From Gloeocapsopsis crepidinum LEGE 06123 (GTDB taxonomy: Bacteria > Cyanobacteriota > Cyanobacteriia > Cyanobacteriales > Chroococcidiopsidaceae), in contig NZ_JADEWN010000032.1 of assembly GCF_015207655.1 (NCBI RefSeq), positions 1 to 58,720 of the forward strand: a stretch of 58,720 nt of DNA, in the 5' to 3' direction. The notes beneath the pieces were generated by a model. The model made no database searches and was not told where the DNA came from. It saw nothing but the letters and a program-made list of their open reading frames with translations. Below are positions 19,410 to 26,455 of the stretch, piece after piece (within the stretch, counting starts at the first letter, position 1; each line of letters starts with the position of its first letter). A program made the position numbers and the translations under genes.

Positions 19410-19476
19410 ATCCATTAGCCCAGCAGAATTTCAATGCCATACTTGATTCGTTAACACGTAGTATAGAAATCAATTT

Positions 19477-20055
19477 ATGCCAAAACCATTTTCGGATTTA
19501 GAAAAGCGTGCAATTGCGATTTTAGCCAGTGGTGGCAATCCTGCTAACTCTGCTGATCTAGAATTAGCTAGATACTGGCAATGGAAGATAAATCCTAGTA
19601 GTAGTGCGCATGATTTACCAGCAACATCAACTAGAACAACTGGGAGAAAAAAAGATCCGGTTTATTTACTTCCTTTCGCTGTAATTTTAGCAACTGATGT
19701 ATTGGCTAAAGTACAAATGACACGACGTACAGCTGCAGCTTTACCTGCAAATGTAAAAACTGCGTGTGGTCATGAAGTATTAGGTTCTAAAAGCGGATAT
19801 AGATTTAGAAGTTACAAGCCAGCTTATGTTTATTGGCGAACAGGAGCTTCAGAAACTTCAGATCCTAGAACTAGCCGGATTACGGGCAGAAAGTATAAAA
19901 GTGCTTTTACAGCAGGAGATGAAGGCTTTTTAGCGCCATTTGGAAAAACTGCATCGACCGACACTGAAGGGGCGAAACAGGAAGCAATTTTTGCTGCATT
20001 TCCCACCCCTAAACCAGCTTTGATCACTTTCACTCCCGAAAAGTACAGAGCTTAA
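19477..20055 (+). CDS. Late-operon protein 7 of E1 (192 aa), unknown
   Basis: Begins after the only gap in the operon, at an ATG preceded by AATCAATTT with no strong ribosome binding site. The N-terminus (PFSDLEKRAIAILASGG) is helical, the middle is rich in basic and aromatic residues (GYRFRSYKPAYVYWRTG), and the C-terminus is Pro/Thr-rich. No Cys pair, signal peptide or transmembrane helix. E2 has two 121-aa proteins at the same position (40469-40834, 40076-40441) without clear similarity, so this slot is variable. In both elements the slot follows a hairpin, which would suit a separately expressed, abundant protein (inference). Confidence 0.7.
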   Translation: MPKPFSDLEKRAIAILASGGNPANSADLELARYWQWKINPSSSAHDLPATSTRTTGRKKDPVYLLPFAVILATDVLAKVQMTRRTAAALPANVKTACGHEVLGSKSGYRFRSYKPAYVYWRTGASETSDPRTSRITGRKYKSAFTAGDEGFLAPFGKTASTDTEGAKQEAIFAAFPTPKPALITFTPEKYRA

Positions 20056-20057
20056 TT

Positions 20058-20285
20058 ATGGACTTAAAGGAATCTATGCTTTTATGGATTCCTGTTGGCC
20101 AGGAATCCCAAGATGAAAATAATGATTTAATTCAAAAAGTGACTCAAGCTAATGGTGCTGTTTTGGATTTTTGCGATGGCATTATTAGCTTAGATGAAAC
20201 TTTCCAAATAGCTGAATATTACGGTGCTGATGTTGATGATTATCGAGAAATATTAGATACAAACTTTAGATATTTGGGCGCGTGA
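20058..20285 (+). CDS. Late-operon protein 8 of E1 (75 aa), unknown
   Basis: Starts 2 bp after the previous stop. It is an acidic small protein (ENNDLIQKVTQANGAVLDF; YGADVDDYREILDTNFRYL). It sits at the same position as the 80-aa E2 protein at 39816-40058, but I see no convincing sequence match. The next gene begins immediately after its stop, so it is clearly part of the operon. Confidence 0.68.
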   Translation: MDLKESMLLWIPVGQESQDENNDLIQKVTQANGAVLDFCDGIISLDETFQIAEYYGADVDDYREILDTNFRYLGA

Positions 20286-20741
20286 ATGTGGGATTTCACC
20301 AATACTCTAAACTGGGACCCAGTTTTAAGAAGAACCTACAACGCACAACCCGCAACAGCAGATGGCGATCAATTTATCCCTATTCCACCAATTACTACTG
20401 TCGTTGATAGCTCGATAATCATGATCGGGGCTAAAAATAGCTTGGCTAAACCGAGTTGGTACTTAGCAGGAAGTGTATCATCTCAGTTGCTCATTACGCC
20501 TAGCTCTACTACTGAATTCGTATCAGTTGTAGAAAACAGTAGGAAACGCATTGGATTGAATCGTCTCAATTTGTTTCGTTTTAACAATTACAATACTTCG
20601 CAAGTATTAATTGAAATTAATCTTGCTCGGTGGCATAAACAGATGTATTTAGAGGTTTGGAAATACTCCGGATCTATTGGCGATCTAGAAGCAGGATTAG
20701 CAAGAATCGAAAGCAAAATAGATACTTTAAATTCAGGCTAA
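20286..20741 (+). CDS. Conserved late-operon protein 9 (151 aa)
   Basis: Starts directly after the stop of gene 8. It is an orthologue of the E2 protein at 39368-39808 (146 aa). Shared blocks are the N-terminal WDFTNTLNWDPVLRRTY versus WEFGNNLNWDLVKRQTY, TTVVDSSIIMIGAKN versus TLVVDSYILLVGCRN, AKPSWYLAGS versus AKPNWFLAGY, LGLNRLTLVRF-like strands, and EINLARWHKQMYLEVWKYSG versus EINIARWHQEMFIEVWKYSG. It is a beta-rich protein ending in a short helix. Family not recognised; the high conservation marks it as a core structural or morphogenetic protein. Confidence 0.8.
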   Translation: MWDFTNTLNWDPVLRRTYNAQPATADGDQFIPIPPITTVVDSSIIMIGAKNSLAKPSWYLAGSVSSQLLITPSSTTEFVSVVENSRKRIGLNRLNLFRFNNYNTSQVLIEINLARWHKQMYLEVWKYSGSIGDLEAGLARIESKIDTLNSG

Positions 20742-20745
20742 TCTT

Positions 20746-21027
20746 ATGGATATAAATAAAGACTTTTCTTGCCCAATGAATTGCCCAAATCGCATGACGA
20801 AATTAAGTAAAGGATATTGCTTTTTATTTTCTATTTCAATTACTGCATTACTCGCTTGGCAATCTGTAGATCTTCAATATACAAAAGGTAACGGATTAGA
20901 GCTTAAAACTAGAGATGTGCCTCTAGCTTTACTACTACCATCAATGCTTTTAATCGCAGGAGCATTAGGAATAAATACAGATCCAATTGCTCAGAAACTT
21001 GGCGCTGTACTTACTGATAAACGATAA
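20746..21027 (+). CDS. Small membrane protein before the lytic enzyme, holin candidate (93 aa)
   Basis: Two hydrophobic helices: GYCFLFSISITALLAW (about 24-40) and PLALLLPSMLLIAGALGI (about 60-77), with a short charged C-terminus (KLGAVLTDKR). Its stop overlaps the ATG of the peptidoglycan-active gene by one base (TAATG). Small size, two membrane segments and the position just before a wall-acting enzyme are the usual marks of a phage holin, though sequence similarity to known holins is not evident. Confidence 0.6.
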   Translation: MDINKDFSCPMNCPNRMTKLSKGYCFLFSISITALLAWQSVDLQYTKGNGLELKTRDVPLALLLPSMLLIAGALGINTDPIAQKLGAVLTDKR

Positions 21028-21527
21028 TGAATCCATCCATTGAATTTCACTTATCTTTACCTTTAGCTAGCACTAAAGCACTCGCTAAAGGTTTTTTATT
21101 ACTTAAATCCAATTCCAGTAGAGCGGGTATCAGATTACAAGCGACAAGCGGCTGTTCTGGGTTTCAGTATTCTGGTTCTTGGAAGTTGAAAGGGCGTGGT
21201 CCATTGCCTCCAAGTAAAGCAATTGAGCCTACTACTTGGAGCGTATCGACTCAAAGGCTTTGGCTACCACACGTTAAAGGCGTGGAGGGAAGTTTTTACG
21301 CGATCGCACCTTTTAGCGTACGTGTGGACGAAAAAACTACGAGGGGCGATTTTGGCATACATTTTGATGCGAATGTGCCAGGCAGTGCTGGTTGTATTGT
21401 GCTGCCAATACAAGATCACTGGGATGTGTTTCGTAAATGGATGGCAGATTTAGCACATCAAAAAATACAGCAAGTACCGTTGAGTGTAGTTTATACAGCA
21501 CCTATGAAGGCAAAAGAAGCTGCCTAA
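21027..21527 (+). CDS. L,D-transpeptidase (YkuD)-like peptidoglycan-active protein (166 aa)
   Basis: The segment GDFGIHFDANVPGSAGCIVL carries the H...SxGC catalytic pattern of YkuD/L,D-transpeptidase folds, with His about 13 residues before the Cys. Such domains also occur in phage lysis genes. There is no signal peptide, so export would need the upstream holin candidate. The gene ends the late operon and converges on the regulator at 21538 with only 10 bp between stops. E2 has an unrelated enzyme (M15 peptidase) in its lysis position. Confidence 0.65.
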   Translation: MNPSIEFHLSLPLASTKALAKGFLLLKSNSSRAGIRLQATSGCSGFQYSGSWKLKGRGPLPPSKAIEPTTWSVSTQRLWLPHVKGVEGSFYAIAPFSVRVDEKTTRGDFGIHFDANVPGSAGCIVLPIQDHWDVFRKWMADLAHQKIQQVPLSVVYTAPMKAKEAA

Positions 21528-21537
21528 AAACAACTTT

Positions 21538-21963
21538 TTAGCTTAATTCTTGAAGAACTACAGCAATGATATTATCTAGTTCTTTTTGCCATTCGCGTTT
21601 TGAGCTAATCCAGACACTATCGCATCTAAATTTGAGTTGATAGACAGCGTTGCAAATACGCACTCGCTTTTGCTTGTAAAACAATGTATCTCTGTAATGG
21701 TCTGGTGCTAAAGCAGCGTTAACTACGCAAGACTGATAGCTTTTTTGTTTTGGCTTGGGTTGATCGTGTAAGTAAGCGCGTAATTCTCTTTTATTACTGA
21801 CACCGAATTTACGGTAAACCTTTTTTAAGTGGTAGTGAATATTAGGCACTGAATAGCCCATTTTTACAGCAATTTCAGCAGCATTGTAATCAGCGTAAAT
21901 GAGGCGCACTATTCTTCGTTCTATTAAAGATAATGCCTCTAGCGTTTCTTCTGTAAGCATCAA
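21538..21963 (-). CDS. LuxR/GerE-type HTH regulator (141 aa)
   Basis: The N-terminal 60 residues form a LuxR-type helix-turn-helix: ALSLIERRIVRLIYADYNA then AEIAVKMGYSVPNIHYHLKK and VYRKFGVSNKRELRAYL. The C-terminal 70 residues (RDTLFYKQKRVRICNAVYQL) match only the E2 orthologue (37768-38184). It overlaps the upstream 66-aa gene by 4 bp (ATGA), so the two are translationally coupled. It converges with the late operon. The simplest idea is that it controls the late or small-RNA promoters, but its target is not shown by the sequence. Confidence 0.85.
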   Translation of the reverse strand: MMLTEETLEALSLIERRIVRLIYADYNAAEIAVKMGYSVPNIHYHLKKVYRKFGVSNKRELRAYLHDQPKPKQKSYQSCVVNAALAPDHYRDTLFYKQKRVRICNAVYQLKFRCDSVWISSKREWQKELDNIIAVVLQELS

Positions 21964-22160
21964 TCGTAGTCAAAATTTTCAGTTATGTATTCTACTAGTT
22001 TTTTATCTGATAATTTATTTAATTTTTCATAAGCTCGTCGCCTTATTTCTTTTGCCCATTCTGTAGCAGCGACGCCAGTATGTCGAGCGAGTTCTTTGCA
22101 AGCGATTGTAAATGCTATGGCTATCCAGATTGTTGTATAGGATTCTTTGAGCTTGGTCAT
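21960..22160 (-). CDS. Conserved 66-aa protein coupled to the HTH regulator
   Basis: Nearly identical to the E2 protein at 37568-37768: MTKLKESYTTIWIAIAFTIA, then ELARHTGVAATEWAKEIRRR and KLSDKKLVEYITENFDYD. The N-terminal half is weakly hydrophobic and the rest is charged and helical. Its stop overlaps the regulator's ATG, and its start overlaps the upstream stop by 4 bp. The pairing and coupling are the same in both elements, so the two proteins probably work together. Family unknown. Confidence 0.8.
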   Translation of the reverse strand: MTKLKESYTTIWIAIAFTIACKELARHTGVAATEWAKEIRRRAYEKLNKLSDKKLVEYITENFDYD

Positions 22161-22420
22161 ACAAATAGTGTCCAGCGGTCGTCAATTATGCACCATCCGT
22201 ATGTTTCTAAACGAAGCTTATCAAAGGTTGTCATTTCATCTTTAATAGTGCTGTAAGTTCCAAAATGAATTACATCAATGTGTGCTGATAATTCCGCATT
22301 CGGATCGTATCCACGAATTACAGCTATCCCTGTCATGAGTCGATCTATTTTAGTGATTTTCATTTGCAGCGATCGCCATTTCCAAAATCTACAGCTGTCA
22401 TGATTTGAGTTTGTCACCAC
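22157..22420 (-). CDS. Hypothetical protein, E1 regulatory cluster (87 aa)
   Basis: The open frame starts at a GTG that overlaps the previous gene's stop by 7 bp, or at an internal ATG (22361-22363, MKITKIDRLMTGIAV, 68 aa). No ribosome binding site decides. The latter part (DKLRLETYGWCIIDDRWTLF) is compact and aromatic. It has no counterpart in E2. It is linked to its neighbours by short overlaps on both sides, so it belongs to the four-gene minus-strand operon 22665-21538. Confidence 0.6.
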   Translation of the reverse strand: MVTNSNHDSCRFWKWRSLQMKITKIDRLMTGIAVIRGYDPNAELSAHIDVIHFGTYSTIKDEMTTFDKLRLETYGWCIIDDRWTLFV

Positions 22421-22665
22421 TTTAATTGAGCAATTTCGTTGTTTTCAATTAATTCAAAAAATGCGTTAACGATTTTTCCAAACTTAACCTCAATTTTAAG
22501 GTCTAAACATTTTTGGTAAACAGATATCGCATTAACTTGTTTGCCTTCTTTTTCAAGTGCAACTATCAAACACAACACAGCATCTTTTGTATTCTGTTGA
22601 TCAAAAAGCGATCTAGCTGTATTGGTGCAGTCTTCTGCTGTGATGTAATCATCGGTATATGACAT
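22414..22665 (-). CDS. Hypothetical helical protein, first gene of the E1 regulatory operon (83 aa)
   Basis: I start it at the ATG at 22663-22665 because AAAAAGG lies at good ribosome-binding distance. The frame also opens at an upstream TTG (22683). The sequence (TNTARSLFDQQNTKDAVLCL and ALEKEGKQVNAISVYQKCL) looks like a short TPR-like helical repeat. The E2 gene in the same place (37284-37535) has the same length, start context and leader but an unrelated sequence. The coding part has therefore been swapped behind a conserved leader. Confidence 0.7.
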   Translation of the reverse strand: MSYTDDYITAEDCTNTARSLFDQQNTKDAVLCLIVALEKEGKQVNAISVYQKCLDLKIEVKFGKIVNAFFELIENNEIAQLKW

Positions 22666-22705
22666 AGCGATCGCCTTTTTCAAAACCTATGGCTATAATA
22701 GCGGC

Positions 22706-22857
22706 GGATCGCTCGTTAAACCTTATTAAATAGTTGGTTCGGTTTGGGGTAGACCGAGCGATCTACTAACTGGGTTATAGAAGCGACGACTTTCACACAC
22801 TCTCCTTTTTAGTCAAGCATGGAGCTACTGCCTCACTGTAATAGTGGGGTTTTTTAT
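22706..22857 (+). ncRNA. Conserved structured small RNA of E1
   Basis: A perfect -10 box TATAAT (22694-22699) precedes a region with no open frame that is conserved in E2 (37101-37244). GATCGCTCG (22707-22715) pairs with CGAGCGATC (22755-22763). E2 keeps this stem with a compensatory change (GATCGCTTG/CAAGCGATC). Inside it, GGT...ACC closes a smaller loop around TTGGGGTAG. A conserved single-stranded CACACTCTCC (22795-22804) follows. It ends in an intrinsic terminator: CCTCACT-GTAAT-AGTGGGG then TTTTTT (22831-22855). Predicted length is about 150 nt, transcribed divergently from the regulatory operon. The CUCUCCUU run could pair with ribosome binding sites (inference). Confidence 0.72.
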
Positions 22858-22865
22858 TGCATCCT

Positions 22866-23171
22866 CTAAAGTGGATCGATACCTATCTCTAATGCAGCAT
22901 CCAACCATTTATTGATATCTGCAACCGAATCAATTTCATCTACTGACCTTCTAAGTGCTGCTTTTTCTGATTCAAATCCTGGAGAATTTAAATAGCAAGG
23001 GGCATTTATCCACAATTTTAAATAATACTGAATCAGTATGATTTGATTAAAAGTTGGTGCAGGCTGATCAGGTTCTGATCGATGATTAATATATGTTTCT
23101 ATCGCTCCTGCTAACTTGCCGCTACTTTCTTGCATCCAGTACGGTGGCAATCCATTGTTTAATGTGTACAT
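22866..23171 (-). CDS. Hypothetical protein of E1 (101 aa)
   Basis: Starts MYTLNNGLPPYWMQESSG and continues with helices (GAIETYINHR; FNQIILIQYYLKLWINAPCY) to WLDAALEIGIDPL. A ribosome binding site (AGGAGGAAAG on the coding strand) sits just upstream of the ATG. It lies between the small RNA (tail to tail) and the integrase terminator. It has no counterpart in E2. Family unknown. An excisionase role is conceivable from its position next to the integrase, but no HTH is visible. Confidence 0.65.
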   Translation of the reverse strand: MYTLNNGLPPYWMQESSGKLAGAIETYINHRSEPDQPAPTFNQIILIQYYLKLWINAPCYLNSPGFESEKAALRRSVDEIDSVADINKWLDAALEIGIDPL

Positions 23172-23184
23172 CTTTCCTCCTTAA

Positions 23185-23220
23185 ATAAAAAAAGACTCTT
23201 ACAAGGAGTTATAAGAGTCT
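23185..23220 (-). terminator. Intrinsic terminator downstream of the E1 integrase
   Basis: On the minus strand, AGACTCTTA (23220-23212) pairs with TAAGAGTCT (23201-23193), a perfect 9-bp stem, followed by TTTTTTT (23192-23186). It ends integrase transcription 58 bp past its stop codon and lies 14 bp before the start of the 101-aa gene. Confidence 0.9.
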
Positions 23221-23277
23221 AGTTACTTGTTACAATACCTGTATCTGCTTAATAATATTATAATCATTTTTTTGCAA

Positions 23278-24612
23278 TTAAGGCTGTATTTCTGTAAACT
23301 TAATATCTTGTTCTAATTTAGTTATTTGTTCTCTTAGCCTTTTGTTTTCAACTGTTAGCAAGGCATTCTCAGTAATCAATGCCTTTCTTGATTTGTGATT
23401 GGCGTGTGTTGCTTCTAAATAAACTTCGATCATTGTGTCAATGCCTATCCAGCGTTGGTATTCCTTAACATGAGTTTCTACATCATGCCCCATGTATCTG
23501 GCCATGTCTGCAATCGGGATACCATACTTGTGTCCTCTGATTGCATATCCGTGTCTTAGGTCGTAAGCTCCTCTTTTCCAGTGTGGTGATTTGCGGAACT
23601 TTTTGTTTACCCAACTAACAATAGTTTCAATATTCTTGGCTCTTGTTTGGAGAGGACTGATATTTTTTAAATCAAATAATTCTACCCATTCAGGTTTTAG
23701 GGGCAGTACCTTTCTTTCTCCTGTTTTGCAATCAGAATCAACGCGAAAGATATGTAGTGTATTGCTTGAATGCGCATACTCTTCAAAATGCGGATTAATA
23801 AATATTTCTTCTGGCCTGAGTCCGTAAGTTGCTAACATCCCAAACACCCATTTTGTAGACTCATCTGGCATAGTTTCCCAAGCTTGGATAATTTCTTCAT
23901 CACTAGGAATCTTGCGTTCTTTACGCTTAATTTTAGAAGGAGGACAAGCATAAGGAGTGAAATCGAATTCATATTTAATTGATTTGCAGACTGCTTTGAG
24001 TACTCGAATTAGATTGTTTCTGGTGACTGTATGTGCTTGTGTCTTTTTGATTGCTGTCAGGATTGATTGATCGTTAATTTTGGCATCTAAATCTAGCTTC
24101 TTAAATAAGTCTGCATAGGATTTATCCCAAGTACACAGAGATTTGCGGTTTTTAGATCTAGTGGTCCAATAATTTTGCTCAAAGAGTTCAACGCATTCCC
24201 TCCATGTTTGCGGTAGGGCAATCGCTTCGTTTTGTGGGGTGTAATCTTCCCAGGAAAAGCGATGCGATCGCATTAACTCATCTAAGTGAATCGCTTCCTT
24301 AAGGGCTTTTTTGATACCTTCGAGGGAAGCAAAGCATTTTAGGTGAGAGATGCGATATTGCTTTGTTCCTCGCTTACTTGTGGGTTTGTCTCCTGGTCGA
24401 GCTGGTAGTGTTGCCGTCAGTTGAATGCTGTTGGCATTTCGCATTAGGCGAACCTTAATGCCTTGCGCTTTTAGAAATTGATTAGCTTGATCTATTTCTT
24501 CAGCAATAACTTGGTGTACTAAATCGGCTTCTTGCTTTTGCTTAATTCTTTGTGCAGGGTATCGCAGATCCTTTTCTAGCATTTGGAATAATTTTGGAAT
24601 AAATACTTGCAA
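23278..24612 (-). CDS. Tyrosine recombinase (integrase) of E1
   Basis: 444-aa site-specific recombinase. The N-terminal arm- and core-binding region is followed by the catalytic domain: Arg in FGMLATYGLRPEE (about 265), Lys in KTGERK, box II YDLRHGYAIRGHKYG (about 354, with Tyr in place of the usual first His), H/G in MARYMGHDVETH, and the nucleophile Tyr in VKEYQRWIG (about 384). It starts at TTG (24610-24612). An ATG 30 bp downstream is the alternative. It sits 58 bp from the 63-bp att copy. The E2 integrase is a distant relative with the same Tyr variant in box II. Confidence 0.92.
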   Translation of the reverse strand: MQVFIPKLFQMLEKDLRYPAQRIKQKQEADLVHQVIAEEIDQANQFLKAQGIKVRLMRNANSIQLTATLPARPGDKPTSKRGTKQYRISHLKCFASLEGIKKALKEAIHLDELMRSHRFSWEDYTPQNEAIALPQTWRECVELFEQNYWTTRSKNRKSLCTWDKSYADLFKKLDLDAKINDQSILTAIKKTQAHTVTRNNLIRVLKAVCKSIKYEFDFTPYACPPSKIKRKERKIPSDEEIIQAWETMPDESTKWVFGMLATYGLRPEEIFINPHFEEYAHSSNTLHIFRVDSDCKTGERKVLPLKPEWVELFDLKNISPLQTRAKNIETIVSWVNKKFRKSPHWKRGAYDLRHGYAIRGHKYGIPIADMARYMGHDVETHVKEYQRWIGIDTMIEVYLEATHANHKSRKALITENALLTVENKRLREQITKLEQDIKFTEIQP

Positions 24613-24622
24613 GTACTAACTG

Positions 24623-24659
24623 AAAAGTCTTGCTATATAAACGATACAGCAAGACTTTT
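24623..24659. promoter_or_regulatory. 12-bp perfect inverted repeat between integrase and att site
   Basis: AAAAGTCTTGCT (24623-24634) and AGCAAGACTTTT (24648-24659), loop 13 nt. It lies between the integrase start and the att core. It may be a recombinase or excisionase arm-site pair, or an operator for int. A T-rich tract on the plus strand also lets it work as a terminator. Confidence 0.5.
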
Positions 24660-24669
24660 CTCTTATATA

Positions 24670-24732
24670 GCGGATTGCTAATCCGTTAAGGATGTCAACA
24701 TCCTTCGAGGGTTCAAATCCCTCCCTCTCCGT
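24670..24732 (+). repeat. E1 attachment repeat, distal copy (displaced tRNA-Ser 3' half)
   Basis: 63 bp identical to 6735-6797. It is the 3' part of tRNA-Ser without a 5' half, so it is not a functional tRNA. It marks the right boundary of E1. Host sequence resumes after 24732. Confidence 0.95.
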
Positions 24733-24870
24733 TATCTAAGTTATCAAACTGCGAATTTTGAGTGAAGACTTAACAATTTCTCACTCTAATTATTTCAATG
24801 GTTGCCGTACAATCAAGCTCATTCCCTAATCGTAGAGAAGATACGACTGCATAAGCACAGGAGTGAGCAG

Positions 24871-26232
24871 ATGAAAAGAATTGATGCTGTGAGAAGTCTA
24901 TATCGACCTCAATGGCAAATAAAACCTAGTACCTTAGTGATTACCTTGACTGCCTTGGGTGCTGGTTTTTTGTTAGCGGCTTGTGAAAATACTCCTCCTG
25001 CGAACAATCCAGGAGCGAATAGCGCTTCTCCAGCAGCGACAACCACAACTGCAACTAGCAGTAATGATGGACTCAAGATTGGTTCGTTATTACCATCTAC
25101 TGGAGACTTAGCTGCAATTGGACAGCAGATGGTAGATTCTGTCCCTTTAGTTGTCGAAACTGTTAATGCATGTGGTGGAGTTAATGGCAAGCCCGTGACA
25201 CTCATTGCACAAGACGATCAAACTGATCCGCGTGCTGGTGCAGCAGCAATGACAAAACTCGCTGAAGTTGATCGAGTTGCTGGTGTCGTTGGATCTTTCG
25301 CTAGTAGTGTTTCGAGTGCTGCTGTTCCGATTGCAGTACGCAACAAAGTGATGTTAATTTCTCCTGGTAGTACTAGTCCGGTATTTACAGAACGAGCGAG
25401 TAAAGGTGAGTTTCAAGGCTACTGGGCACGTACTGCTCCACCAGATACCTACCAAGCGCTAGCCTTAGCCCAACTGGCAAATCAAAGAGGATTTAAGCGA
25501 GTTGCTACTGTAGTAATTAATAATGACTATGGCGTCGGTTTTGAACGCGCATTTGTTCAAGCCTTTAAGCAACTCGGCGGGACTGTTGTGAATGAAGCGA
25601 ACCCGACGCGCTACGATCCCAAAGCAACAACCTTTGAAACTGAAGCTGCGGCAGCTTTTAATGGCGATCCTGATGCTGTAGTTGCAGTACTTTATGAAGA
25701 AACGGGTAGTTTACTCCTCAAGTCAGCTTATCAGCAGGGCGTTAGTCAGGGAGTACAAGTTATGCTGACTGATGGTGTGAAGTCGGCGGGCTTCCCTACA
25801 AAAGTAGGTAAATCGAGTGATGGCAAATATATTGTATCGGGAGCGATCGGCACAGTGCCAGGTGCTGACGGTCAAGCTTTACAAGCGCTTACGCAGCTAT
25901 GGCAATCAAAAGAAGGTGGACCTCCTGGAGAGTATGTTCCTCAAGCTTGGGACGCTACTGCACTCCTCGTTCTCGCAGCGCAATCTGCTCAAGCTAACAC
26001 GGGTGAAGGAATTGCAAGCAAAATTCGTGAAGTAGCAAATGCACCTGGAACCGAAGTTAGTGATGTTTGTGAAGGGTTAAGATTACTCCGTGAAGGTCAA
26101 GACATTAACTACCAAGGTGCGAGTGGTAATGTCGATGTCGATCAAAATGGTGATGTCGTCGGCGTTTATGATGTTTGGACGGTCAATGACGATGGAGAAT
26201 TAGCAGTCACAGACAAAGTTAACCCGAAGTAA
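24871..26232 (+). CDS. ABC transporter substrate-binding lipoprotein (branched-chain amino acid / LivK type)
   Basis: Periplasmic binding protein (Peripla_BP_6 type) anchored by lipid. The start is the ATG at 24871 with GGAG upstream, giving a basic N-region, a hydrophobic stretch (LVITLTALGAGFLLAAC) and a lipobox ending at the Cys. A Thr/Ala/Pro-rich linker follows. The mature domain begins LKIGSLLPSTGDLAAIGQ and has the family pattern VNGKPVTLIAQDDQTDPRAG, VAGVVGSFASSV and VVINNDYGVGFERAFVQAF. No permease genes are nearby. Before E1 inserted, this gene would have lain just downstream of tRNA-Ser. Confidence 0.9.
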   Translation: MKRIDAVRSLYRPQWQIKPSTLVITLTALGAGFLLAACENTPPANNPGANSASPAATTTTATSSNDGLKIGSLLPSTGDLAAIGQQMVDSVPLVVETVNACGGVNGKPVTLIAQDDQTDPRAGAAAMTKLAEVDRVAGVVGSFASSVSSAAVPIAVRNKVMLISPGSTSPVFTERASKGEFQGYWARTAPPDTYQALALAQLANQRGFKRVATVVINNDYGVGFERAFVQAFKQLGGTVVNEANPTRYDPKATTFETEAAAAFNGDPDAVVAVLYEETGSLLLKSAYQQGVSQGVQVMLTDGVKSAGFPTKVGKSSDGKYIVSGAIGTVPGADGQALQALTQLWQSKEGGPPGEYVPQAWDATALLVLAAQSAQANTGEGIASKIREVANAPGTEVSDVCEGLRLLREGQDINYQGASGNVDVDQNGDVVGVYDVWTVNDDGELAVTDKVNPK

Positions 26233-26254
26233 GTTAGAGGCGGGGAAATAGTGA

Positions 26255-26430
26255 GTGGTGAGTGACTAGTGACTAGTTTTGAATTTTGAGTTTTGAATAA
26301 AAAGAATTTTCTTAACTCAACACTCTAAAAGTTTTGAGTTTTGGAAAACGCAGCGTGCCAGAGGTATTAGAATTCTCAACTCTCTTAAACTCATAACTCA
26401 ACACTCATAATTTATAATTCCCCGTTTTCT
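26255..26430. repeat. Dispersed intergenic repeat with AACTCAT-type units
   Basis: Contains TTTTGAGTTTTGGAAA, a 'GTGCCAGAGGTATTA' core and several AACTCA(T/A)AACTCA blocks. A related copy with the same order of blocks lies at 54865-54980 downstream of glnB. Such short tandemly repeated, MITE-like intergenic sequences are frequent in cyanobacteria. Confidence 0.65.
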
Positions 26431-26455
26431 CTGCACCCCTGCGCCCTTGTGTTAT

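Larger units (their letters stand above)
6735..24732 (+). mobile_element. E1: about 18-kb integrative virus-like element in tRNA-Ser(GCU)
   Basis: Bounded by a 63-bp perfect direct repeat (6735-6797 and 24670-24732) that covers the tRNA-Ser sequence from the anticodon stem to the 3' end. A tyrosine recombinase lies at the right end. Content in order: SF1 helicase, two toxin-antitoxin pairs and a primase-helicase (minus strand), then a plus-strand late operon (13911-21527), then a minus-strand regulatory cluster, a plus-strand small RNA and the integrase. Att-to-att length is 17,935 bp. Gene order and protein sequence of the late operon match E2. No standard phage packaging, capsid or tail genes and no conjugation genes are recognisable. 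Confidence 0.9.

Noticed and set aside
13911-21527. Late operon as a standard tailed-phage or tailocin module
   Set aside because: No terminase, portal, major capsid, sheath, tube or baseplate motifs recognised; only fibre-like and lysis features fit.
24670-24732. Second tRNA-Ser gene
   Set aside because: Only the 3' half is present; the acceptor 5' strand and D-arm are missing. It is the att duplicate.
6735-24732. E1 as an integrative conjugative element
   Set aside because: No relaxase, coupling protein or type IV secretion genes are visible.
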